Origin: Leuctra nigra
Lineage: Eukaryota > Arthropoda > Insecta > Plecoptera > Leuctridae
Reading direction: 5' to 3'
DNA length: 64,000 nucleotides
NCBI GenBank assembly: GCA_934045905.1
Contig: OW203761.1
Span: 36,196,964-36,260,963 of the forward strand
The position numbers and the translations under genes are program-made. The notes beneath the pieces are model-generated. The model did not search any database, was not told the origin of the DNA, and saw nothing but the letters and a program-made list of their open reading frames with translations. This document shows positions 23,601 through 32,118 of this stretch, in pieces. How positions within the stretch are numbered: position 1 is the stretch's first letter; every line of letters begins with the position of its first letter.

Positions 23601-26600
23601 ATATAACTTTTAATTAAATATCTCTTACCTCTGGAACCAAATAAGTGGCTACTTCGTGACGTTGGCTAGGGGACATATTACTAAATGTAGACTTCACGCC
23701 TTGCAGGAACCTATGCAATTGACTCATGAATATTGGCAGTCGAGACTTGGCATAGCGAATAATTTCATGGCGTTCTTCCCGAGACAGTTCTGCTTTTCGT
23801 TTTGTAAAAAGGTCACACAATAACAGCAACTTTGCTCCCGCTAAAGAAAAGAAAAATAACAATGAAGGATACGGTTCGAGTACGTGTTAAAATAAAGCAG
23901 TCAGGTGTTGTAACAGAATTGAGCTCATACAGACCTACTGCAGTTTCTCGCACTGATTGCTTTACAACGTAGCATAGTTTGGCTGGATTTGAACTTATAC
24001 TGTCAACAGAGTGTTCCCCCGTTGAAGTTTTGGAGCTGAAGTGATCAATAATTTGGCTGGCGCACGCGTGCATGTCTGACACAAGACCGATTATCTCTGA
24101 AAATAAGAACACACATTTAGGAGATAAATTCCTATCAACTAACATTTTATAAAAGACACTAGTAATACTTACGAAGTTTTAACGCCATATTTTTCAAGTA
24201 TAACTCGCACATTTTTACAAGCCTTACGAGTCCGGTAATCTCCGAAGTGGCCGCTATACACTGCTTTGCTGTTTGCTCCCCTAGATTAGCTGGAAGACAT
24301 TCGGCGTAGAGGAAGTGCAGAATTGTTCCGAGGACGTCTTCTGGCAGGCCAGTGAGTGGTGGTGGCTGTTGTTTCCAATCTAATTCTGGTGCACTTAGGT
24401 TCAATATGCAAGTGTGAACTGGGAATGTTTTACTATTGCTGGCGCTAATCGTCAGGTCGGAGAAGTATCCGTCTTCCAGAGCAGGCAGTAAAGAGAATGA
24501 CGAGTCCACACCGGGATCGGACTCTGATTCCGCTACTCGCTTGCACTGAAGACGGCACCAGCCTTCGCATGTCAATACCATCATGTCTTGAGGCTCAGGT
24601 TGATCAACCTAAGAAACACAATAACAATCTAGAACCTGAACAGAACTTACAATTCAAAATAATCCTTAATTTACTTTTTGACCGATAAACGAACAATGTT
24701 TTTGCTTGACAAAAGAATATACTCAAGAATATGCCTAGACCAGACAGCTAATGAGACTGTCGAAGGACAGGTGTTGGTTTATGGTTGTCACTCGCCTTCC
24801 GAGTGACAAATGAGGTTCTTCTGTAAGATAGGGTTTTGGAATTGACTTTATGTGATGCCAAGCAATGAGGTTGAAGTGAGTACCTATGTAAGTAGTTTCT
24901 AAACTTACTCTGAACTCGATGACATGTCCAGCGTAGGCTCCGAATCGAACCACCACACCGGCAAGTGATGTGCTGAAGATTTCATATGTTTCACAGCTAA
25001 ACAGTGGTATCACTTCGGCTCCTTCAGGCACTGTCCAGATAACGTCTCCACTCTCGTCAAGGCCAAACAGAGTTCTGTAGACGAATCACATTTCAAAATA
25101 GTGATGGTCAATTACTCTTGTCATAATCATTACAGAATTCCTAAGTCAGTCTGTAACTTCATCTCGCAAACTTCATGCTAAAACCTGCCTGCCTGTGGTG
25201 CATAAACTTTACAATGATCTATTTCTCATATTCCACTACTTTCTGAGGGTGGAAATAATTCCTACCAACTTACAAATGAATGTACAATACTTTAGGCACC
25301 TAATTACAAATTTGACCGTTTTTTGACCGGTCAAATGAAACTTGGTCAATTGACCGGTCAAATGAAATATTATGACCGGTCAATTGACCGGCTTGCCAAT
25401 CCTATTTTCAACCCCTGCCTTCTTTAAGCTTCTGCTCCAAGGCCTGTAGTGCAGCCAAGTGGTCCACAATTTACCTACAGTAAAACTAGCGCATATCAAA
25501 TCGGATACAGTAGGTACTAATTATCTTTGGCAGTACGAAGGCCAAATCCTCCAATTGGTTTTAAGTTTAAATAATATCTTCTGATTGGTCGACAATCAAA
25601 ATGTTCCGATTAAGTTCAAATTTTGCATGGTGATCAAGACCAACATTAAATAAAATTTTACACATGTTAAGCCCAATCAATCAAGTATTTATTGTAATTT
25701 TACGAGTTTAGTATGGGTTGTCAAAAGCTGGAAAAAGTATGACGTAGGAAAGTCACGACACAATGGATCTGATATTTATCCAGAGTATGTATGGAGATTG
25801 GAAAGTTGCAGAGAAAATCGTCTTGTGCCGTGTCGTTTATCGTGATTGGGGATGTTGCATGTTCTTTGCTCGCTCATCAACGCGTTACACTGAGCGTTTT
25901 CCTAGTTAGTAGGTAGGTATACCTCTAGGCTCTCTAGGTATACCTAGAAAGTCGGCATCAGGCTGACACCGACCGTACACTTGATCGACCATTAAGGCCC
26001 TTAAATACGATTGGCAAAACAATGCGCAACAAGCAATTTAATAACACAATTCATCACGCAAATTCTTGTCATGACATTAGCAAAGGAAAGTATAATAACT
26101 TGATGGTACTTGTTATTTAGTTCTCGAGTGTTGAGCATTACGATGCCAATCGTGTTTGGGCCGTTATGCTGTTTTTGGGCTCAAACAAAAATCACAATAG
26201 TAGTATTTCTAAACATGACTTCTGATAGTTCGATATAGACTACACTAACTCCAAATGGACCTTTAAATGACAAATTGTATGAAGGTGACATCAAAAGGAA
26301 TAAACTCTTACCCTTCGATGCCAGACTTTTCCATATGACCCGTTTGTGAAATGCATCCCACAACCTGGAATGAAGTTCATTATGATTTATACAAAGTAGC
26401 TGTTCAATCTGCTTACAATGATATAAATGTCAAAATAATGTGCCACTGCCACAGGACAGAGGGGGGACATTATCCACCTACAACCTAGTCCCACTTACCA
26501 CCCTGCCCTGGTATTTAATCTTAAATGGGATTGTGATTCACGATACATTTTATGAAATAACTGATTTATCTTACCTCCCATGTCCCAATAAAATAATGAG

Positions 26601-26604
26601 TCAT
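14562..26604 (-). CDS. Two-BTB-domain protein with UBA-like C-terminus, 11 coding exons, 889 aa
   Basis: Assembled from GT-AG exons, 5' to 3' on the minus strand: 26604-26575, 26364-26312, 25074-24909, 24608-24173, 24096-23935, 23840-23629, 19852-19442, 19361-19152, 18049-17498, 15312-14935, 14621-14562. Lengths sum to 2670 nt and every junction keeps frame (phases 0,2,0,1,1,0,0,0,0,0). The product has an N-terminal region of about 83 residues (GTLFGLDESGDVIWTVPEG), a divergent BTB (about 130-228), a helical middle (about 228-490), a typical BTB (about 593-720) followed by a BACK-like segment, a Ser-rich linker, and a UBA-like end (TREELVQ...LAADYDINRAVNFYYSS). BTB proteins usually dimerise and often act as cullin-3 adaptors; with the UBA-like end, a ubiquitin-linked role is an inference. 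I do not recognise the family by name. The start ATG at 26604 is the only one giving a phase-matched first exon. The introns carry many repeats. Confidence 0.85.
14935..15312 (-). CDS. Exon 10 of the two-BTB gene: BACK-like segment and Ser-rich linker
   Basis: Encodes residues 745-870, beginning SSCLSFISLNPDIMDSEL and ending TREELVQ before a GTAAAG donor. It includes ELPQNLQAEIYDLVIW, which resembles the helix following insect and vertebrate BTB domains, then a low-complexity Ser/Thr stretch and the first half of the UBA-like domain (ENCLSQLVDIVGDQVTREEL). Confidence 0.88.
16110..17450 (+). repeat. Dispersed repeat made of degenerate ~110-400 bp sub-repeats
   Basis: Related phrases recur: GATGAGCGAGCACGG at about 16142 and 16557; 'TTGGTC...CATGCAAA...AAGTTGATCG' near 16438, 16688 and 17027; and TTTTAACCAATG... 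near 16532 and 17112. The right end has an A run (about 17360-17380) and CGCTCGCTTCGCTCGCTC (about 17413). A relative in opposite orientation lies at about 25480-25915. This is an old mobile-element family, not coding. Confidence 0.7.
17498..18049 (-). CDS. Exon 9 of the two-BTB gene: canonical second BTB domain
   Basis: This 552-nt, phase 0-0 exon (acceptor TTTACAG, donor GTTAGT) encodes residues 561-744. The BTB core runs from ETDMTFEVI through AHRVIVAARCDWFRRALLSG and FSTFLDYLYHG to YEVDSLKQACE. An acidic, Pro-rich insert (about 20-25 residues) sits between the first strand and the AHR motif. The end (DEDSVLYFLSMADQFNANTLR) continues into the next exon as a BACK-like helix. Confidence 0.93.
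18340..18515 (+). repeat. Intronic repeat related to the element at 33957-34173
   Basis: The stretch shares AGGTGAGCT, TAACAAGGATT, ATTGTCAAGGAAC and CAGCAGCCAAT in the same order and spacing as 34050-34130. At the other locus these lie inside a MITE with perfect 28-bp ends; here the terminal repeats are eroded. Confidence 0.65.
18675..19102. mobile_element. Non-autonomous hAT element, 428 bp, with perfect 8-bp target duplication
   Basis: The ends are CAGTGGCGGTTTGTG and CACAAACCGCCACTG, perfect 15-bp inverted repeats. GGTAAGCC flanks both sides (18667-18674 and 19103-19110), the 8-bp duplication diagnostic of hAT transposition. The interior is GC-rich at about 18770-18960 and has no transposase frame. 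It sits in the intron between exons 9 and 8 of the two-BTB gene, only 49 bp from exon 8's donor side. Confidence 0.95.
20286..20406. mobile_element. Near-perfect palindromic MITE, ~120 bp
   Basis: AAGGTACGTTTACAGCTCGG at the left is mirrored by CCGAGCTGTAAACGTACCTT at the right, and pairing continues inwards through CGTTCGACGTTCG-type words with a small loop around 20335-20345. The GC-rich palindrome stands out from its AT-rich intron. Confidence 0.85.
20497..21606. mobile_element. Foldback/MITE element, 1.1 kb, with ~200-bp terminal inverted repeats
   Basis: The left arm (about 20497-20699) and right arm (about 21409-21606) are reverse complements over about 200 bp with very few differences (for example CACTCCGTG against CACTCCATG). 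The ends read TATCCCAGAAAAAAACACTC and its complement ...TTTCTGGGATA, consistent with a TA target duplication as in Tc1/mariner-type MITEs. The ~700-bp centre is AT-rich and non-coding. The arms' near identity suggests a recent insertion or gene conversion. Confidence 0.9.
21700..22960 (+). repeat. Tandem array carrying CRE + ETS + YY1-like sites, ~10 copies
   Basis: The core TGACGTCACTTCCGGTTT, followed shortly by AATGGCGGCCGA, recurs. The GACGTCA word (or its variant) starts at about 21746, 21861, 21978, 22098, 22216, 22352, 22372, 22498, 22653, 22798 and 22921. The first five are about 115-120 bp apart; later copies are wider and eroded. Each unit also contains CAGCCGTTTTCGATATATG, and early units CCAAAATTTGGTTGCAAT. 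TGACGTCA is a CREB/ATF site, ACTTCCGG an ETS site and AATGGCGGC a YY1 site in animals generally; whether they act here is unknown. It lies in the intron between exons 7 and 6 of the two-BTB gene. Confidence 0.9.
23073..23098. repeat. (ATC)n microsatellite
   Basis: About eight ATC units follow the CRE/ETS array. Confidence 0.9.
23340..23396 (+). repeat. Short dispersed repeat with palindrome GTGGAGCGACCGCTCCAC
   Basis: GTGGAGCGACCGCTCCAC is an interrupted palindrome preceded by GTACGACTTGGCTGG and, further out, GTGAGTGTGAGTGTAC. A reverse-oriented relative with the same palindrome and flank order is at about 59050-59115, so this is a dispersed element. Confidence 0.65.
24173..24608 (-). CDS. 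Exon 4 of the two-BTB gene: divergent first BTB domain
   Basis: Acceptor TTCTTAG and donor C|GTAAGT bound this 436-nt exon, which encodes residues 84-228. The BTB-like core begins at YFSDLTI and continues through FPVHTCILNLSAPEL to LGTILHFLYAECLPANL. The position equivalent to the usual 'HK.VLAA.S..F' reads VHTCILNLSAPEL, so this copy is diverged and may have lost partner binding. Confidence 0.85.
25323..25391. repeat. Cluster of TTGACCGGTCAA palindromes
   Basis: TTGACCGGTCAA occurs at 25323-25334 and 25350-25361, with partial copies at about 25372-25383 and 25384-25391, linked by AATGAAA words. It lies in the intron between exons 3 and 2 of the two-BTB gene. No function is assigned. Confidence 0.75.
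25480..25915 (-). repeat. Inverted relative of the 16-17 kb dispersed repeat
   Basis: Read on the minus strand, the right end contains CTAACTAGGAAAACGCTCAG and then TGTAACGCGTTGATGAGCGA, matching 16111-16150 over about 40 bp. The left part has 'TCCAATTGGTTTTAAGTTTAAA' type words matching 17100-17130 in reverse. The two copies flank most of the two-BTB gene. Confidence 0.7.
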
Positions 26605-26816
26605 TACAAATTCACGTAGAATCTTATTAAACTAGGACAAAATCACAATTTATCAGACTTCTGCCAGACACTGGAGCACACAGCTATGGATATTTTAGGG
26701 ATTTTATTCTTATATAGTTGGGTAGTTGGTATAATATTAGATATTATGATGATGTTGGTACTAGTGTGAATTTAGCACCAAATATATGCAGTGACGTCAG
26801 CATCCGAAATCTGAAG
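26605..26816. promoter_or_regulatory. Divergent promoter between the two-BTB gene and SKAR
   Basis: Only 212 bp separate the two start codons (26604 minus, 26817 plus), so both promoters and 5' UTRs must lie here or overlap unless untranslated exons lie further out. GTGACGTCAGC, a CRE-type site, is at 26791-26801. A short ATG-started frame (26746, MMMLVLV then stop) could act as an upstream ORF for SKAR if transcription begins before it. Transcription starts cannot be located by eye. Confidence 0.6.
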
Positions 26817-26944
26817 ATGGTGGGAAAATTTCTAGCGCAGAGCACCAAACCTGCCGACGGCAACGAAATGGAGACGAATATGAGTTTGGACGATATTATT
26901 CAGAAGAAATTTCGAAAGACGGGAAACAAAAGAGGCAAAAGAGG
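26817..26944 (+). CDS. POLDIP3: SKAR exon 1, with UAP56-binding motif
   Basis: MSLDDIIQ matches the 'MSLDDIIK'-type motif that export adaptors (ALYREF, UIF, CHTOP, SKAR) use to bind the helicase UAP56. The exon ends GG|GTAAGG in phase 2. In-frame ATGs are at 26817, 26868 and 26883. Confidence 0.85.
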
Positions 26945-29900
26945 GTAAGGAAATTTAATATAGGCTCTTTAAAAACCAGACGACGTTAATTGGGCACTTT
27001 AAATTTCGATATATTAAGCCGCCATAACCCTACCTAGGTAGGTACCTACCTACCTACCAACTTTAGTTATCAGAGACAGCTCAATTTTTATTGACAGGAA
27101 ACTAAAAAGACACTTCCTGCAATGTTACTGGGTTACTTTTCTTCCACACAATATATAAACACTCACTTTCTATTTCAGAGCTCCTATTGGCAGGAAAGGT
27201 CAAGACAAACAATCGGGTAATCCACAAGCACAAGGCCGTGTACAGACTAAACAAAATAAACCTGGGGCGAATGCCAGAGGTGGGATGGGAGGTCGTCGTG
27301 GAGGACGTGGGGGTGGAAATCGTCCTGTTGCTGCAATGACTGGTGATGCCCGTTCACGCATCATTCAACAGAAGCGTCAGAAGATCACGGATGCCAGGGA
27401 GAAATTGGGCGAGATTGCTAAGATGAGCGATGCTAGATTGAAACTGAACAAGCTTCATGGTCAAACTGGTGGTGGTGGCACTGTACATAGTGGTCCCAAT
27501 ATACTGGGGTCTAGAGGGGGCATTACAATGCAAACTGGACGTAATGGGCAAATTTTATTAAGTACCAACAAGGCTCGACGGCAGCAACAAACTTCTTTTC
27601 ATCAAGCAGGTCCTGTTGCTCCTCCTGTCCGCCGAATCTCAAACACTATTCCCAGTCTCTTAGACGGGGCTTACCACTTGGATACGGACTTGACAAACAG
27701 TCCTTCACTTGCGCTTCTTCAACGCACAGTGCACAATCCAACTCGAGCGCCTTCTGCCCAACCAATGTATTCTCATCCGAGGCAGCGAGCCGCATACACT
27801 TGGCGGAAATCTGAACCAGATGACATTGAAGAGGATATTTACAATCAAATGGCGCGAACGTCAATACGGCCAAAAACTTTCCATGACTTGGAGCCTGTCA
27901 AGCGCAGGCCGCAAACGAATACCATTCGCATTCATACGCGAGACACGTCCCCACAGGTACGTACTTTTACCTAGAACTTAATGATTATTTTACAGTTTAG
28001 TGGAGAGGATGGTGAAGCAGGTTCCTACTACAAATTTTGTTCTAAAAGTTATTTCTCGATGTCATATGCAGCGTCACTCGGTAATAAACGCCGTACCTTC
28101 GCATGATTTATTACTGAAGCAAGGAAGCTACACTTTTAATTAAGTTAATTTTAATAAACTTTATTTCATTACAGCAATCTCTTGAGTGGTCTCGTCAGGA
28201 GCCGCTTACGAAACGTTTGAAAGTGACGAGACCAGTTCAACAGTCTCGGTATGTTTACCATCTTGTTACATATTACATTCCACTTGATTCACATTGTAGT
28301 AGGTGCATCTTTGTAAATAATCCGTACTACTATTCATTTTATTCTCAGAGAGGAACCGTATCTGGTTGTTGAAGATGACGATGATTGGATGGACACGAGG
28401 ACAATCGGTGTCAAGTCTCGCCTGGACGCATCGATCTCTGTACCCCACTCGATGGGAATCTTAGCTGCCGAGTCCAAAGCATCCGTTGCTGGTGCCATGT
28501 CTCGAGCTCCCGTTCCAGTCACTTACCATCGCATCATCGTTTCCAACCTGCAGAAGAGTGTCACTAACGAGGATATTCGAGAGCTCTTTGAGGACATCGG
28601 CTCATTGGTAACGTCCAAGTTGGTTCGTCCGGGAACTGCCGAGGTGGTGTATCGTTCTCGCAAGGATGCCATGAAGGCCGTCGACATTTACCACAACCGT
28701 CAGCTGGATGGCGAGCCAATGAAATGCATGTTGGTTAATCCACGGGTTTTGCCCACGATTTCTCAACCATCTTCTTCCAGAACTGCAAGGTAAGCAGCTT
28801 GAGAACAGAAATTTAATACAGTAGGACACTTGGCCAAATAAAAAGTTATCATTAACAAATTTCAAAGAATGATGGTCTGGTTCCGCTACCGCTAGCAGCG
28901 CAGAGGTGTCTTCTACCCCATGTGACCACCATGACCAAGACACAACAGGGATAATCACCATTATAATTACTTAAACGAACTTATAATTTACATCGTTTTA
29001 TCATGGGGGTAAATAAGCTTATCTTCACATTTAAGACAAGAGCGAAATTTGTTTTCTAATCACGACTTTGAAACAACCTACAGAAAGACTCTGTTGACGA
29101 GGTTCTGTCCAATGTTTTTATATAGAACCGATTTAGTTGTAATTCGTTTGTGATATGTCTGTTGTTATGTTCTCATGTCTTTATTATATTGCACTTGTGG
29201 GGCTTCGGCCCTGTTGACAATAAAGACTAAATAAATAAATAGGAAAGTGACTCTGAACTGACTCAAAAACAAATTTCGCTCTCGTCTTAAATGTGAAGAT
29301 GAAACGATGTATAGCTCATTGAAGTAATTTGGAGATGTGTTGTGCTTGTAAATGGTATGAAAATATTCATTGTGAAAAATAAGGAATAATCTAGGAAAAA
29401 TAATATCAGGTATTTGCATACTATTTTTGTATTCAAGTTGAATATGGGTGAAAATTTATCTCGTGGTTGCATTCTCGGCGTATTTCGCAACTAGTTTTCA
29501 GTTCAGTGAATCATTTTCATGGTTATAGTGTCATATGAAACATTGAGAGCGATCTTTTGTGAACACTTCAGTACAAACCAAATTGTAGTAACCACTAAAC
29601 CAAAGCAGGTATGATGGCTGAATGGGAAGCCTTGTTTCCTCGTAGAGTATAATGGCGCTTATCGCTGTTGTGTATTGGTCAAGGTGGTCACGTGGGGTAA
29701 ATCATCTTTCACTGCATTTTGGTTGGCTCTTAAATATCTTTTGAAACAGCAACGCCATCTACAATTGTTTTGCGTGAACAAACTCATTAATGCTTGTTAT
29801 TATCAACTTAAGGAGAGGTCTCCTACTAGAGTGAGACTAGGATATATTTTCTAATATTTTTTACTTTTTTTTAAATTCAGTGTTAGGAAGGTTTGTTTCT

Positions 29901-30865
29901 GTAATTTGTGGGACTTGGACTGAGTGTTTAAGTTAGGGCCTAAATGTGCAGAAACCAGCAGAATTGTCTTCATTTCAATAGAAGTGTTTTCCCACCAATA
30001 CTGGTGGAGGGCAAGTTGGGATCTGCGGTTACGTTTCACTCCTATGTTAAATGTATGACTAATAATATCAAATAATTAGTGAAAGTGCCAATATGGTATG
30101 CCAGAATAATTATAGGAAGTATTAAAAATCTATTTTCAGGAAAATTGTATGTTTCCAGAATTTACACCTACTCACTAGTGGAGGAGTCTGGCACTCTTGA
30201 TGATAATAGACTTGATAATAATAGCATCAAGTGGCACTATCTATCCCATTCCTTCCTCACTCGTCAGCCTTCATCAAAAGTAAAAATTACTAACAACCAG
30301 GGACTGGAACCCAAATTAATATCGGTTCCGGTTTGGGTTCCAAGTTTTTAAAAATATTGGTTCCGATTCCGGTTCCTGGAAAAAATAAAATAACTCTTCC
30401 GGTTCCATTTCCGTTCCATCAAATTTAGACAATAATTCAAATAATTTTTTTAAACCTACTTTTGGGAACTTTAACTTATGCTCAGAAATATCTAACATTA
30501 TGTAATTTGACTCGGTGATGATTTTTTGAAAAACTGTAAATTGTAGTAAATAATTTCAGATTTGAAAGGCAATGAAGTAAAAATTCATTGAAATTGAATA
30601 TTTAAAGAACCCTTTTGGAACCGTTATGAAACCCAAATAATGTTTATATTAATAAGGGTTCCGGTTCACCCCAAAAAATTAGTATGTGTTCCGATTCCTA
30701 TAAAAACGGCTCTTTTCGGTTCGAGTCCCTGCTAACAAGAAACTGTTCTTCTTTCTCAGCGCCTCCCATCTCCGTGGAATGGGCTCCAAGTATCCGCCAA
30801 GCAAGAAGTCGACCGTTTATCCAGACATGGACACTATTCACAAAGCACTCTTCAAGCGGACCTGA
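26817..30865 (+). CDS. POLDIP3: SKAR / POLDIP3 homologue (mRNA export and exon-junction RRM protein), 508 aa
   Basis: Five coding exons: 26817-26944, 27179-27956, 28175-28248, 28349-28789, 30760-30865 (1527 nt, all phases consistent: 2,0,2,2). Order of parts: UAP56-binding motif METNMSLDDIIQKKF (19-33); RGG patch GGMGGRRGGRGGG (about 77-89); DAR motifs GDARSR, TDAREKL and SDARLKL (about 98-132), the hallmark of human SKAR; an RRM (about 387-457) with RNP2-like IIVSNL and the conserved LDGEPMKC; and a C-terminal MDTIHKALFKRT like the human DTILKALFK end. In mammals this protein links spliced mRNA to S6K1 signalling and to UAP56/TREX export; the same role is inferred here. A start at 26868 (METNMSL) gives 491 aa and aligns better with the vertebrate N-terminus, so the first ATG is provisional. 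A polyadenylation signal AATAAA is at 31146-31151. Confidence 0.93.
28349..28789 (+). CDS. POLDIP3: SKAR exon 4, encoding the RRM
   Basis: The acceptor TTCTCAG and donor AG|GTAAGC bound it. It contains the acidic EDDDDWMDTR, then the RRM: HRIIVSNLQKSVTNEDIREL, FEDIGSLVTSKLVRPGTAEV, YHNRQLDGEPMKCMLVNPRV. The RNP1 position reads GTAEVVYRS and lacks the usual aromatic pair, as in the vertebrate SKAR RRM (GVAEVVF). Confidence 0.92.
29021..29300. repeat. Inverted-repeat element with 35-bp arms around a LINE-tail-like sequence
   Basis: 29021-29055 and 29266-29300 are reverse complements with one mismatch (ATCTTCACATTTAAGAC...). Between them is GGGGCTTCGGCCCTGTTGAC followed by AATAAAGACTAAATAAATAA, the style of 3' end seen on many insect LINEs. 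It may be a MITE carrying a LINE tail, or a LINE fragment inserted in a foldback element. Lies in SKAR intron 4. Confidence 0.7.
30298..30731. mobile_element. Non-autonomous hAT element, 434 bp, in SKAR intron 4
   Basis: Ends are CAGGGACTGGAACC and GGTTCGAGTCCCTG (14-bp inverted repeats, one mismatch). The flanks are CTAACAAC (30290-30297) and CTAACAAG (30732-30739), an 8-bp duplication with one change. The interior is full of GGTTCC words. The right end is 28 bp from the last SKAR exon. Confidence 0.92.
30760..30865 (+). CDS. POLDIP3: SKAR last exon
   Basis: Joined in phase 2 through the acceptor CTTTCTCAG. It encodes 35 residues ending MDTIHKALFKRT before TGA at 30863-30865. The match to the vertebrate C-terminus confirms it as the true end. 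The intron before it is 1970 bp and contains a hAT element ending 28 bp from the exon. Confidence 0.9.
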
Positions 30866-32118
30866 ATTCAGTCACTAAGTATATCAAGAATGTAGTTTTA
30901 TAGTTTTTATCGTCATTTGTCGGCAAAATATGCCATTGTTTTATCCCACTAGTACTTGGGTCGTTTTTGTTTACAACTCCACTACCTAGTACGTATCTCG
31001 TTGGCATCATCCACATACTGCCGCCATTCAAGAGTAATCTAGCAAATATTGAAGCTTACTATTTAATTTTAATGTAGTTTTGTAAGGTCTCGATTCAGGT
31101 ATTTAATGGCACTCGATTGATATTACCACTTTTTGCAGTTGGCTTAATAAAAATATCTAAATCTGTCATCGAGTAGATTGTGCATACAGAAGGAAAGGTG
31201 GTGCACCCCATCTCAATATTCGTCTAAATGTTTGATTTCAATTTTAATTTCGGTAGCATCATTATCTACTATCTAGTTCATCCCAGTCATTTCATGTGGG
31301 GAATAATTTAGAATTTAGGCACTCGGAATTCTGTTGTAAAGTGCCCATAATTATGAGGGGTAACATAAATAAATTGCTGACATTTGGGAACTTCATCTTA
31401 ATTTTTATTACAACGCTTTGCTTCACATGATACTGATTTAACAATGTTGTAGCCTAGATTATAGAATGATTAATAATGGTACCTAATAATAAATGTAAGA
31501 GTATTTAATTATAATGGACAAACATCCTTGAATTGTAATGTACACATATCTCATCATGCCTCCTTTACATTTCAATTTTAACAGTATTATTTGGCAACTG
31601 AAATAAAAACTGGCTGAGAAAGAAATAATTATAATTGTAATTATAAAATAGGCATGTTGTGAGACAACCCATCATAAAGCAATAAGTTACACCTATCAAT
31701 TTAAAATGATTGTTTGCTTTATTTAATGATCTATCCCACCAATATAATAAAATTGAGTAACTAACTTATAGGCATGTCAGTACATCATTTTAAACTACTT
31801 GCTTAGTCAACCTGTTACATAAAACATAGAAATAAAGAGTTAAAAATTAGGAAATGGTTATGGAATTTGATCCACACATACTAACATACATACGTACATA
31901 TAAAATTCTACAGATATATACTAGTAAATTCCCAAGACACATAAAATTCTAATGAGTAAAACCATTCATGGTAAAACGAATGCTACAGTCGCTGCTAAAA
32001 TACTGATGGCATTCAAAATAGTAGAAAGCTCTATTAGGCTTTTCAATGCAGTCTTTTTCATGTCCATGTAAACATCACTTGAGCTTTATCGATATAACTA
32101 CCACTGATTCGGTTGTGG
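30866..32118. other. Convergent 3' regions of SKAR and CDR2
   Basis: Holds both 3' UTRs. SKAR has AATAAA at 31146-31151. For CDR2, minus-strand AATAAA occurs at about 31718-31723, among others. No further exon seen. Confidence 0.6.
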
